From the NCBI RefSeq assembly GCF_000003605.2, contig NW_003117245.1:1-64000 (forward strand): a DNA stretch of 64,000 nucleotides. The letters run 5' to 3'. The DNA is from Saccoglossus kowalevskii (taxonomy: Eukaryota; Hemichordata; Enteropneusta; Harrimaniidae). The translations under genes were made by a program, and so were the position numbers. Shown here in pieces: positions 49,836-61,332 of the stretch (position 1 is its first letter; every line of letters begins with the position of its first letter). The notes beneath the pieces are model-generated. The model had not been told where the DNA came from. It worked only from the letters and a program-made list of their open reading frames with translations, and made no database searches.

Positions 49836-50459
49836 ATGGCATACACTGTACTGCCCAGTAGAGCTACAAACCAGTCTTACTGCATGGCATACACTGTACA
49901 GCCCAGTAGGGCTACATACCAGTCTTACTGCATGGCATACACTGTACTGCCCAGTAGAGCTACAAACTAGTCTCACTGCATGGCATACACTGTACAGCCC
50001 AGTAGGGCTACAAACTAGTCTTACTGCATGGCATACACTGTACAGCCCAGTAGGACTACAAACCAGTCTTACTGCATGGCATACACTGTACAGCCCAGTA
50101 GGGCTACATACCAGTCTTACTGCATGGCATACACTGTACTGCCCAGTAGAGCTACAAACCAGTCTTACTGCATTGCATACATTGTACAGCCCAGTCGGGC
50201 GTCAAACCAGTCTTACTGCATGGCATACACTGTACAGCCCAGTAGAGCTACAAACCAGTCTTACTGCATGACATACGCTGTACAGCCCAGTAGGACTACA
50301 AACCAGTCTTACTGCATGGTATACACTGTACAGCCCAGTAGAGCTACAAACCAGTCTTACTGCATGGCATACACTGTACAGCCCAGTAGGGCTACATACC
50401 AGTCTTACTTCATGGCAAACGCTGTACAGCCCAGTTGGGCTACAAACTAGTCTTACTGC
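49836..50459 (+). repeat. Mixed HOR-A-like monomers
   Basis: Thirteen monomers with HOR-A-type changes in an unusual order: the ACTGCCC type appears at 49836, 49932 and 50124, the CGGGCGTC type once (50172), and no 36-bp monomer is present. It leads to C-II through a GCAAACGCTG monomer. Confidence 0.82.
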
Positions 50460-50560
50460 TTGGTATACACTGTACAGCCCAGTTGGGCTACAAACTGGCC
50501 TTACCTAACTGTTCGACATATTTGGTACATCCAAGTTGGGCTATAAACCATTCTTACTGC
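50460..50560 (+). repeat. C-II element
   Basis: 101 bp with the usual C-II marks (TTGGTATAC, AAACTGGCC, ACATCCAAG). No C-I precedes it. Confidence 0.89.
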
Positions 50561-51136
50561 ATGGGATACTCTGTACAGCCCAGTAGGGCTTACAAACCAG
50601 TCTTACTGCATTGCATACATTGTATAACCCCGTAGGACTACAAACCAGTCTTACTGCATGGCATACACTGTACAGCCCAGTAGGGCTACATACCAGTCTT
50701 ACTGCATGGCATACACTGTACAGCCCAGCAGGGCTACATACCAGTCTCACTGCATGGCATACACTGTACAGCCCAGTAGGACTAAACCAGTTTTACTGCA
50801 TGGCATACACTGTACAGCCCAGTAGGGCTACAAACCAGTCTTACTGCATGGCATGCTCTGTACAGCCCAGTAGGGCTACATACCAGTCATTACTTCATGG
50901 CAAACGCTGTACAGCCCAGTTAGGCTACAAACTAGTCTCACTGCATGGCATACACTGTACAGCCCAGTAGGGCTACAAACCAGTCTTACTGCATGGCATA
51001 CACTGTACAGCCCAGTAGGACTACAAAACAGTCTTACTGCATGGCATACAATGTACAGCCCAGTTGGGCTACAAACTAGTCTTACTTCATGGCATACTCT
51101 GTACAGCCCAGTTGGGCTACAAACTAGTCTCACTGC
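50561..51136 (+). repeat. Module E
   Basis: 49-bp GGGCTTACAAACC monomer, TATAACCCCGTAGG, a TACATACC type, a CAGCAGGGC type, the 46-bp monomer (50754-50799), a 49-bp GTCATTACTTC monomer (50848-50896) and an ACAATGTAC monomer. The CCTAGTAGG monomer is missing. Confidence 0.87.
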
Positions 51137-51987
51137 ATGGCATACACTGTACAGCCAGTAGAGCTACAAACCAGTCTTACTGCATGGCATACACTGTACT
51201 GCCCAGTAGAGCTACAAACCAGTCTTACTGCATTGCATACACTGTACAGCCCAGTAGAGCTACAAATCAGTTTTACTGCTTGGCATACACTGTACAGCCC
51301 AGTAGGGCTACAAATCAGTTTTACTGCTTGGCATACACTGTACAGCCCAGTTGGGCTACAAACCTGTCTTACTGCATGGGATACACTGTACAGCCCAGTA
51401 GGACTACATACCAGGCTTACTGCATGGAATACACTGTACAGCCCAGTAGGGCTACAAACTAGTCTTACTGCATGGTATACACTGTACAGCCCAGTAGGAC
51501 TACAAACCAGTTTTACTGCATGACATACGCTGTACAGCCCAGTTGGGCTACATACCAATCTTACTTCATGGCATACGCTGTACATTCCAGTTGGGATACA
51601 AACTAGTCTTACTACATGACATACACTGTACAGCCCACTAGGACTACAAACCAGTCTCACAGCATGACATACACTGTAGAGCCCAGTAGGTCGTACTGCA
51701 TGGCATACACTGTACAGCCCAGAAGGGCTATATACCAGTCTTACTTCATGGCAAACGCTGTACAGCCCAGTTGGGCTACAAACTAGTCTCACTGCATGGC
51801 ATACACTGTACAGCCCAGTAGGGCTACAAACCAGTCTTACTGCATGGCATACTCTGTACAGCCCAGTAGGGCTACATACCAGTCTTACTTCATGGCAAAC
51901 GCTGTACAGCCCAGTTGGGCTACAAACTAGTCTCACTGCATGGCATACACTGTACAGTCAAGTGGGGCTACAAACCAGTCTTACTGC
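51137..51987 (+). repeat. HOR-A copy, g-subfamily
   Basis: 36-bp marker at 51664 with GTAGAG and TATATACC. It starts with a 47-bp monomer (ACAGCCAGTAGAGC) and ends with a hybrid ACAGTCAAGTGGGGC monomer (51940-51987) that looks like a mix of B and HOR-A types. Confidence 0.86.
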
Positions 51988-52273
51988 GTGGCATACACTG
52001 TATAGCCCAGTTGGGCTACATACCAATATTACTGCAGGGCATACACTGTACAGTCAGTTGGGCTACAAACTAGTCTTACTGCATGGCATACTCTGTACAG
52101 CCCAGTATGGCTACAAACTAGTCTTACTGCATGGCATACTCTGTACAGCCCAGTATGGCTAAAAACCAGTCTTACTGCATGGCATACACTGTACAGCCCA
52201 GTAGAGCTACAAACCAGTCTTACTGTCGGCATACACTGTACTGCCCAGTAGAGCTACAAACCAGTCTTACTGC
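51988..52273 (+). repeat. Module B, truncated, with TCGGCATAC junction
   Basis: B1 at 51988, 47-bp monomer 52036-52082, two TATGGCTA types, a GTAGAGC type, and the 47-bp ACTGTCGGCATAC monomer (52227-52273) shared with 35582-35628. Confidence 0.88.
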
Positions 52274-53749
52274 ATGGTATACACTGTACAGCCCAGTAGG
52301 ACTACAAACCAGTCTTACTGCATGACATACGCTGTACAGCCCAGTTGGGCTACATACCAATCTTACTGCATGGCATACACTGTACTGCCCAGTAGAGCTA
52401 CAAACCAGTCTTACTGCATGGCATATACTGTACTGTCCAGTAGAGCTACAAACCAGTCTTACTGCATGGCATACACTGTACAGCCCAGTAGGGCTACAAA
52501 TCAGTTTTACTGCTTGGCATACACTGTACAGCCCAGTTGGGCTACAAACCTGTCTTACTGCATGGCATACACTGTACAGCCCAGTAGGGCTACATACCAG
52601 GCTTACTGCATGGAATACACTGTACAGCCCAGAAGGGCTACAAATCAGTTTTACTGCTTGGCATACACTGTACCGCCCAGTTGGGCTACAAACCTGCCTT
52701 ACTGCATGGCATACACTGTACAGCCCAGTAGGGCTACATACCAGGCTTACTGCATGGAATACACTGTACAGCCCAGTAGGGCTACAAACTAGTCTTACTG
52801 CATGGTATACACTGTACAGCCAAGTAGGACTACAAACCAGTCTTACTGCATGACATGCGCTGTACAGCCCAGTTGGGCTACATACCAATCTTACTGCATG
52901 GCATACACTGTACTGCCCAGTAGAGCTACAAACCAGTCTTACTGCATTGCATACATTGTACAGCCCAGTAGGGCTACAAATCAGTTTTACTGCTTGGCAT
53001 AAACTGTACAGCCCAGTTGGGCTACAAACCTATCTTACTGCATGGCATACACTGTACAGCCCAGTAGGGCTACATACCAGGCTTACTGCATGGAATACAC
53101 TGTACAGCCCAGTATGGCTACAAACTAGTCTTACTGCATGGTATACACTGTACAGCCCAGTAGGACTACAAACCAGTCTTACTGCATGACATACGCTGTA
53201 CAGCCCAGTTGGGCTACATACCAATCTTACTTCATGGCATACGCTGTACATTCCAGTTGGGATACAAACTAGTCTTACTACATGACATACACTGTACAGC
53301 CCACTAGGACTACAAACCAGTCTCACAGCATGACATACACTGTAGAGCCCAGTAGGTCGTACTGCATGGCATACACTGTACAGCCCAGAAGGGCTATATA
53401 CCAGTCTTACTTCATGGCAAACGCTGTACAGCCCAGTTGGGCTACAAACTAGTCTCACTGCATGGCATACACTGTACAGCCCAGTAGGGCTACAAACCAG
53501 TCTTACTGCATGGCATACACTGTACAGCCCAGTAGGGCTACATACCAGGCTTACTGCATGGAATACACTTTACAGGCCAGTAGGACTACAAACCAATCTT
53601 ACTGCATGGCATACACTTTACAGCCCAGTTGGGATACATACCAGTCTTACTTCATGGCATACACTGTACAGCCCAGTTGGTCTACAAACCAGTCATACTG
53701 CATGGCATACACTGTACAGCCAAGTAGGGCTACAAACCAGTCTTACTGC
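52274..53749 (+). repeat. HOR-A run, g-subfamily
   Basis: 36-bp marker at 53330. Variants GTACCGCCC (about 52672) and CAGAAGGGC (about 52631) mark it. The last part (53558-53749) has ACAGGCCAGTAGG, ACTTTACAG, GTTGGTCTAC and AGCCAAGTAGGG monomers, as in the piece at 21.1 kb. Confidence 0.86.
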
Positions 53750-54180
53750 GTGGCATACACTGTATAGCCCAGTTGGGCTACATACCAGTCTTACTGCAGG
53801 GCATACACTGTACAGTCAGTTGGGCTACAAACTAGTCTTACTGCATGGCATACTCTGTACAGCCCAGTATGACTACAAACTAGTCTTACTGCATGGCATA
53901 CTCTGTACAGCCCAGTATGTCTAAAAACCAGTCTTACTGCATGGCATACACTGTACAGCCCAGTAGAGCTACAAACCAGTCTTACTGCATGGCATACACT
54001 GTACTGCCCAGTAGAGCTACAAACCAGTCTTACTGCATGGTATACACTGTACAGCCCAGTAGGGCTACACACCAGTCTTACTGCATGGCATACTCTGTAC
54101 AGCCCAGTTGGGCTACACACCAGTCTTACCTCATGGCATACACTGTACAGCCCAGTTGGGCTACAAACTAGTCGTACTGC
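53750..54180 (+). repeat. Module B, complete (431 bp)
   Basis: Same nine monomers and length as 1775-2205, with TATGACTAC and TATGTCTAAAAACC variants. The 47-bp monomer is at 53798-53844. Confidence 0.9.
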
Positions 54181-54660
54181 ATGGCATACACTGTACAGCC
54201 CAGTAGGACTACAAACCAGTTTTACTGCATGGCATACACTGTACAGCCCAGTATGGCTACAAAACAGTCTTATTGCATGGCATACTCAGTACAGCCCAGT
54301 TCGGCTACAAACTAGTCTTACTGCATGGCATACTCTGTACAGCCCAGTAGGGCTAAAAACCAGTCTCACTGCATGGCATACACTGTACAGCCCAGTAGAG
54401 CTACAAATCAGTCTTACTGCATGGTATACACTGTACTGCCCAGTAGAGCTACAAACCAGTCTAACTGCATGGCATACACTGTACAGCCCAGTAGGGCTAC
54501 AAACCAGTCTTACTGCATGGAATACACTGTACAGCCCAGTTGGGCTACACACCAGTCTTACTGCATGGCATACTCTGTACAGCCCAGTTGTGCGACACAC
54601 CAGTCCTACCTCATGGCATACACTGTACAGCCCAGTTGGACTACACACCAGTCTTACTGC
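54181..54660 (+). repeat. Module T (10 monomers)
   Basis: Full T order with TCAGTACAG (about 54285) and TTGTGCGACAC (about 54590). The last monomer has GTTGGACTACACACC and passes into a low-order zone instead of C. Confidence 0.88.
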
Positions 54661-55237
54661 ATGGTATACACTGTACAGCCCAGTAGTACTACAAACCTGT
54701 CATACTGCTTGGCATACACTGTACAGCCTAGTAGGACTACATACCAGTCTTACTGCATGGCATACACTTGTACAGCCCCGTAGTACTACAAACCAGTCTT
54801 ACTGCATGGCATACTCTGTACAGCCCAGTAGACTACAAACCAGTTTTACTGCATGGGCATACTCTGTACAGCCCAGTAGGACTACAAACCAGTCTTACTG
54901 CATGGCATACTCTGTACAGCGCAGTAGGACTACAAACCAGTCTTACTGCATGGCATACACTGTACAGCCCAGTAGGGCTACAAACCAGTCTTACTGCATG
55001 GCATACTCTGTACAGCCCAGTAGGACTACAAACCAGTCTTACTGCATGGCATACTCTGTACAGCCCAGTAGGACTACAAACCAGTCTTACTGCGTGGCAT
55101 ACTCTGTTCAGCCCAGTAGGACTACAAACCAGTTTTACTGCATGTCATACACTGTACAGCGCAGTAGAACTACAAACCAGTCTTACTGCATGACATACGC
55201 TGTACAGCCCAGTTGGGCTACAAACCAGTCTTACTGC
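54661..55237 (+). repeat. Low-order zone 3
   Basis: Twelve monomers, mostly TACTCTG with GTAGGACTAC or GTAGTACTAC types (compare 49501-49835), with one CCTGTCATAC type and ACAGCGCAGTAG types. It contains a cluster of one-base indels at about 54765-54860. Confidence 0.86.
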
Positions 55238-55477
55238 ATTGCATACATTGTACAGCCCAGTCGGGCGTCAAACCAGTCTTACTGCATGGCATACACTGTA
55301 CTGTCCAGTAGAGCTACAAACCAGTCTTACTGCATGGCATACACTGTACAGCCCAGTAGGGCTACAAATCAGTTTTACTGCTTGGCATACACTGTACAGC
55401 CCAGTTGGGCTACAAACCTGTCATACTGCATGGCATACACTGTACAGCCAAGTAGGGCTACAAACCAGTCTTACTGC
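55238..55477 (+). repeat. HOR-A fragment, five monomers
   Basis: CGGGCGTC, GTCCAGTAGAG, AATCAG, CCTGTCATAC and AGCCAAGTAGGG types in order, as at 29126-29365 and 38486-38725, where this fragment also precedes or approaches module B. Confidence 0.86.
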
Positions 55478-56292
55478 GTGGCATACACTGTACAGCCAAG
55501 TAGGGCTACAAACCAATATTACTGCAGGGCATACACTGCACAGTCAGTTGGGCTACAAACCAGTCTTACTGCATGGCATACTCTGTACAGCCCAGTATGG
55601 CTACAAACTAGTCTTACTGCATGGCATACTCTGTACAGCCCAGTATGGCTAAAAACCAGTCTTACTGCATGGCATACACTGTACAGCCCAGTAGAGCTAC
55701 AAACCAGTCTTACTGCATGGCATACACTGTACTGCCCAGTAGAGCTACAAACCAGTCTTACTGCATGGTATACACTGTACAGCCCAGTAGGGCTACACAC
55801 CAGTCTTACTGCATGGCATACTCTGTACAGCCCAGTTGGGCTACACACCAGTCTTACCTCATGGCATACACTGTACAGCCCAGTTGGGCTACAAACTAGT
55901 CTTACTGCATGGCATAATCTGTACAGCCCAGTAGGGCTAAAAACCAGTCTCACTGCATGGCATACACTGTACAGCCCAGTAGAGCTACAAATCAGTCTTA
56001 CTGCATGGTATACACTGTACTGCCCAGTAGAGCTACAAACCAGTCTAACTGCATAGCATACACTGTACAGCCCAGTAGGGCTACAAACCAGTCTTTCTGC
56101 ATGGAATACACTGTACAGCCCAGTTGGGCTACACACCAGTCTTACTGCATGGCATACTCTGTACAGCCCAGTTGTGCGACACACCAGTCCTACCTCATGG
56201 CATACACTGTACAGCCCAGTTGGGCTACACACCAGTCTTACTGCATGGCATACACTGTACAGCCCAGTTGGGCTACAAACTAGTCGTACTGC
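55478..56292 (+). repeat. Module B plus T, intact junction
   Basis: B1 (55478, with AGCCAAGTAGGG), 47-bp monomer 55526-55572 (ACTGCACAGTC), the rest of B to 55908, then T from CATAATCTG (55909) to the ACTAGTCGTACTGC monomer ending at 56292. The TCAGTACAG monomers of T are missing. Confidence 0.87.
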
Positions 56293-56442
56293 ATGGTATA
56301 CACTGTACAGCCCAGTTGGGCTACAAAATGGCCTTACCTAACTGTTCGACATATTTGGTACATCCAAGTTGGGCTATAAACCATTCTTACAGCATGAGAT
56401 ATTCTGTACTGCCCAGTAGTGCTTACAAACCAGTCTTACTGC
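56293..56442 (+). repeat. C-I element
   Basis: 150-bp C-I unit (AAAATGGCC, TTACCTAACTG, ACATCCAAG) with a private GCATGAGATATTC. Confidence 0.89.
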
Positions 56443-56634
56443 ATTGCATACATTGTACAGCCCAGTAGAGCGTCAAACCAGTCTTACTGCATTGCATACA
56501 TTGTATAGCCCCGTAGGGCTACAAACCAGTCTTACTGCATGGCATACAATGTACAGCCCAGTTGGGCTACAAACTAGTCTTACTGCATGGCATACTCTGT
56601 ACAGCCCAGTTGGGCTACAAACTAGTCTTACTGC
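56443..56634 (+). repeat. Four-monomer spacer between C-I and C-II
   Basis: 192 bp with the same four types and the same GTAGAGCGTC variant as 18183-18374. Confidence 0.85.
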
Positions 56635-56735
56635 TTGGTATACACTGTACAGCCCAGTTGGGCTACAAACTGGCCTTACCTAACTGTTCGACATATTTGG
56701 TACATCCAAGTTGGGCTATAAACCATTCTTACTGC
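56635..56735 (+). repeat. C-II element
   Basis: 101-bp C-II with ACATCCAAG. Its distance from the preceding C-I core is 342 bp, as in the pairs at 16.4 and 18.1 kb. Confidence 0.89.
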
Positions 56736-57311
56736 ATGGGATACTCTGTACAGCCCAGTAGGGCTTACAAACCAGTCTTACTGCATTGCATACATTGTAT
56801 AACCCCGTAGGACTACAATTCAGTCTTACTGCATGGCATACACTGTACAGCCCAGTAGGGCTACATACCAGTCTTACTGCATGGCATACACTGTACAGCC
56901 TAGTAGGACTACAAAACAGTCTTACTGCATGGCATACACTGTACAGCCTAGCAGGGCTACATACCAGTCTCACTGCATGGCATACACTGTACAGCCCAGT
57001 AGGACTAAACCAGTTTTACTGCATGGCATACACTGTACAGCCCAGTAGGTCTATATACCAGTCATTACTTCATGGCAAACGCTGTACAGCCCAGTTGGGC
57101 TACAAACTAGTCTCACTGCATGGCATACACTGTACAGCCCAGTAGGGCTACAAACCAGTCTTACTGCATGGCATACACTGTACAGGCCAGTAGGACTACA
57201 AAACAGTCTTACTGCATGGCATACAATGTACAGCCCAGTTGGGCTACAAACTAGTCTTACTGCATGGCATACTCTGTACAGCCCAGTTGGGCTACAAACT
57301 AGTCTTACTGC
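56736..57311 (+). repeat. Module E
   Basis: Opens with the 49-bp GGGCTTACAAACC and TATAACCCCGTAGG monomers (with a private ACAATTCAGTC). Then come CCTAGTAGG, CCTAGCAGG, the 46-bp monomer (56977-57022), the 49-bp type directly after it (57023-57071) and the ACAATGTAC type, ending before HOR-A. Confidence 0.88.
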
Positions 57312-58544
57312 ATGGTATACACTGTACAGCCCAGTTGGGCTACAAACCTGTCTTACTGCATGGCATACACTGTACAGCCCAGTAGGGCTACATACCAGGC
57401 TTACTGCATGGAATACACTGTACAGCCCAGTAGGGCTACAAACTAGTCTTACTGCATGGTATACACTGTACAGCCCAGTAGGACTACAAACCAGTCTTAC
57501 TGCATGACATACGCTGTACAGCCCAGTTGGGCTACATACCAATCTTACTTCATGGCATACGCTGTACATTCCAGTTGGGATACAAACTAGTCTTACTACA
57601 TGACATACACTGTACAGCCCACTAGGACTACAAACCAGTCTCACAGCATGACATACACTGTAAAGCCCAGTAGGTCGTACTGCATAGCATACACTGTACA
57701 GCCCAGAAGGGCTACATACCTGTCTTACTTCATGGCAAACGCTGTACAGCCCAGTCGGGCTACAAACTAGTCTCACTGCATGGCATACACTGTACAGCCC
57801 AGTAGGGCTACAAACCAGTCTTACTGCATGGCATACTCTGTACAGCCCAGTAGGGCTACATACCAGTCTTACTGCTTGGCATACACTGTACAGCCCAGTT
57901 GGGCTACAAACTAGTCTTACTGCATGGCATACTCTGTACAGCCCAGTTGGGCTACAAACTAGTCTTACTGCATGGTATACACTGTACAGCCCAGTAGGGC
58001 TACAAATCAGTTTTACTGCTTGGCATACACTGTACAGCCCAGTTGGGCTACAAACCTGTCTTACTGCATGGCATACACTGTACTGCCCAGTAGAGCTACA
58101 AACCAGTCTTACTGCATGGAATACACTGTACAGCCCAGTAGGGCTACAAACCAGTCTTACTGCATGGTATACACTGTACAGCCCAGTAGGGCTACAAATC
58201 AGTTTTACTGCTTGGCATACACTGTACAGCCCAGTTGGGCTACAAACCTGTCTTACTGCATGGCATACACTGTACTGCCCAGTAGAGCTACATACCAGCT
58301 TACTGCATGGATACACTGTACAGCCCAGTAGGGCTACAAACTAGTCTTACTGCATGGTATACACTGTACAGCCCAGTTGGGCTACAAACCAGTCTACTGC
58401 ATGGCATACGCTGTACAGCCCAGTTGGGCTACATACCAGTCTTACTTCATGGCATACGCTGTACATTCCAGTTGGGATACAAACTAGTCTTACTACATGA
58501 CATACACTGTACAGCCCACTAGGACTACAAACCAGTCTTACAGC
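57312..58544 (+). repeat. HOR-A run with indel patch
   Basis: 36-bp marker at 57648 (a-subfamily). The AATCAG type is missing at the start. Near 58290-58400 three one-base losses lie close together (CCAGCTTAC, ATGGATACAC, CAGTCTACTGC). Confidence 0.86.
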
Positions 58545-58796
58545 ATGACATACGCTGTACAGCCCAGTAGGTCGTACTGCATGGCATACACTGTACAGCC
58601 CAGTAGGACTACAAACCAGTCTTACTGCATGGCATACACTGTACAGCCCAGTAGGTCGTACTGCATGGCATACACTGTACAGCCCAGTAGGACTACAAAC
58701 CAGTTTTACTGCATGGCATACACTGTACAGCCCACTAGGACTACAAACCAGTCTTACTGCATGGCATACACTGTACAGCCCAGTAGGTCGTACTGC
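58545..58796 (+). repeat. Alternating 36/48-bp zone
   Basis: Three 36-bp monomers (58545, 58629, 58761) within 252 bp, separated by one or two 48-bp monomers. All read GTACAGCCC instead of the usual GTAAAG or GTAGAG. Elsewhere, apart from a local pair near 60.9 kb, 36-bp monomers occur once per HOR-A copy. Confidence 0.9.
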
Positions 58797-59276
58797 ATGG
58801 CATACACTGTACAGCCCAGTAGGACTACAAACCAGTTTTACTGCATGGCATACACTGTACAGCCCAGTATGGCTACAAAACAGTCTTACTGCATGGCATA
58901 CTCAGTACAGCCCAGTTCGGCTACAAACTAGTCTTACTGCATGGCATACTCTGTACAGCCCAGTAGGGCTAAAAACCAGTCTCACTGCATGGCATACACT
59001 GTACAGCCCAGTAGAGCTACAAATCAGTCTTACTGCATGGTATACACTGTACTGCCCAGTAGAGCTACAAACCAGTCTAACTGCATGGCATACACTGTAC
59101 AGCCTAGTTGGGCTACACACCAGTCTTACTGCATGGCATACTCTGTACAGCCCAGTTGTGCGACACACCAGTCCTACCTCATGGCATACACTGTACAGCC
59201 CAGTTGGGCTACACACCAGTCTTACTGCATGGCATACACTGTACAGCCCAGTTGGGCTACAAACTAGTCGTACTGC
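58797..59276 (+). repeat. Module T (10 monomers)
   Basis: Close match to 14898-15377, including the lack of the GTAGGGC and GGAATAC monomers between TCTAAC and ACACACC. CCTAGTTGGG at about 59103 is private. Confidence 0.88.
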
Positions 59277-59426
59277 ATGGTATACACTGTACAGCCCAGT
59301 TGGGCTACAAAATGGCCTTAGCTAACTGTTCGACATATTTGGTACATCGAAGTTGGGCTATAAACCATTCTTACAGCATGGGATATTCTGTACTGCCCAG
59401 TAGTGCTTACAAACCAGTCTTACTGC
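59277..59426 (+). repeat. C-I element, G variant
   Basis: 150 bp with TTAGCTAACTG and ACATCGAAG, the two changes otherwise found only at 15378-15527. Confidence 0.9.
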
Positions 59427-59570
59427 ATTGCATACATTGTACAGCCCAGTAGGGCGTCAAACCAGTCTTACTGCATTGCATACATTGTATAGCCCCGTAG
59501 GGCTACAAACCAGTCTTACTGCATGGCATACAATGTACAGCCCAGTTGGGCTACAAACTAGTCTTACTGC
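59427..59570 (+). repeat. Three-monomer spacer between C-I and C-II
   Basis: 144 bp: the TACTCTG/ACTAGT monomer of the usual four-monomer spacer is missing, so the C-I to C-II core distance is 294 bp instead of 342. Confidence 0.86.
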
Positions 59571-59671
59571 TTGGTATACACTGTACAGCCCAGTTGGGCT
59601 ACAAACTGGCCTTACCTAACTGTTCGACATATTTGGTACATTCAAGTTGGGCTATAAACCATTCTTACTGC
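59571..59671 (+). repeat. C-II element
   Basis: 101-bp C-II with the ACATTCAAG variant shared with 18375. Confidence 0.89.
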
Positions 59672-60487
59672 ATGGGATACTCTGTACAGCCCAGTAGGGC
59701 TTACAAACCAGTCTTACTGCATTGCATACATTGTATAACCCCGTAGGACTACAAACCAGTCTTACTGCATGGCATACACTGTACAGCCCAGTAGGGCTAC
59801 ATACCAGTCTTACTGCATGGCATACACTGTACAGCCTAGTAGGACTACAAAACAGTCTTACTGCATGGCATACACTGTACAGCCCAGCAGGGCTACATAC
59901 CAGTCTCACTGCATGGCATACACTGTACAGCCCAGTAGGACTAAACCAGTTTTACTGCATGGCATACACTGTACAGCCCAGTAGGGCTACAAACCAGTCT
60001 TACTGCATGGCATGCGCTGTACAGCCCAGTAGGGCTACATACCAGTCATTACTTCATGGCAAACGCTGTACAGCCCAGTTGGGCTACAAACTAGTCTCAC
60101 TGCATGGCATACACTGTACAGCCCAGTAGGGCTACAAACCAGTCTTACTGCATGGCATACACTGTACAGCCCAGTAGGACTACAAAACAGTCTTACTGCA
60201 TGGCATACAATGTACAGCCCAGTTGGGCTACAAACTAGTCTTACTGCATGGCATACTCTGTACAGCCCAGTTGGGCTACAAACTAGTCTTACTGCATGGC
60301 ATACACTGTACAGCCCAGTAGGGCTACAAACCAGTCTTACTGCATGGCATACACTGTACAGCCCAGTAGGACTACAAAACAGTCTTACTGCATGGCATAC
60401 AATGTACAGCCCAGTTGGGCTACAAACTAGTCTTACTGCATGGCATACTCTGTACAGCCCAGTTGGGCTACAAACTAGTCTTACTGT
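59672..60487 (+). repeat. Module E with duplicated tail
   Basis: Standard E order (46-bp monomer 59913-59958, 49-bp monomer 60007-60055), but the last four monomers with GTAGGACTACAAAACAG, ACAATGTAC and TACTCTG are present twice (about 60104-60295 and 60296-60487), a 192-bp tandem repeat. Confidence 0.87.
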
Positions 60488-61231
60488 ATGGTATACACTG
60501 TACAGCCCAGTATGGCTACAAATCAGTTTTACTGCTTGGCATACACTGTACAGCCCAGTTGGGCTACAAACCTGTCTTACTGCATGGCATACACTGTACA
60601 GCCCAGTAGGGCTACATACCAGGCTTACTGCATGGAATACACTGTACAGCCCAGTAGGGCTACAAACTAGTCTTACTGCATGGTATACACTGTACAGCCC
60701 AGTAGGACTACAAACCAGTCTTACTGCATGACATACCCTGTACAGCCCAGTTGGGCTACATACCAATCTTACTTCATGGCATACGCTGTACATTCCAGTT
60801 GGGATACAAACTAGTCATACTACATGACATACACTGTACAGCCCACTAGGACTACAAACCAGTCTCACAGCATGACATACACTGTAAAGCCCAGTAGGTC
60901 GTACTGCATGGCATACACTGTACAGCCCACTAGGACTACAAACCAGTCTCACAGCATGACATACACTGTAAAGCCCAGTAGGTCGTACTGCATGGCATAC
61001 ATTGTACAGCCCAGAAGGGCTACATACCAGTCTTACTTCATGGCAAACGCTGTACAGCCCAGTTGGGCTACAAACTAGTTTCACTGCATGGCATACACTG
61101 TACAGCTCAGTAGGGCTACAAACCAGTCTTACTGCATGGCATACTCTGTACAGCCCAGTAGGGCTACATACCAGTCTTACTTCATGGCAAACGCTGTACA
61201 GCCCAGTTGGGCTACAAACTAGTCTTACTGC
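60488..61231 (+). repeat. HOR-A copy with duplicated 84-bp pair
   Basis: 36-bp markers at 60872 and 60956, only 84 bp (48 + 36) apart: the CCCACTAGG monomer and its 36-bp neighbour are repeated. The copy ends with a GCAAACGCTG monomer that leads directly to C-II. Confidence 0.88.
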
Positions 61232-61332
61232 TTGGTATACACTGTACAGCCCAGTTGGGCTACAAACTGGCCTTACCTAACTGTTCGACATATTTGGTAC
61301 ATCCAAGTTGGGCTATAAACCATTCTTACTGC
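61232..61332 (+). repeat. C-II element
   Basis: 101 bp, preceded by a HOR-A GCAAACGCTG monomer as at 50460, with ACATCCAAG. Confidence 0.89.
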
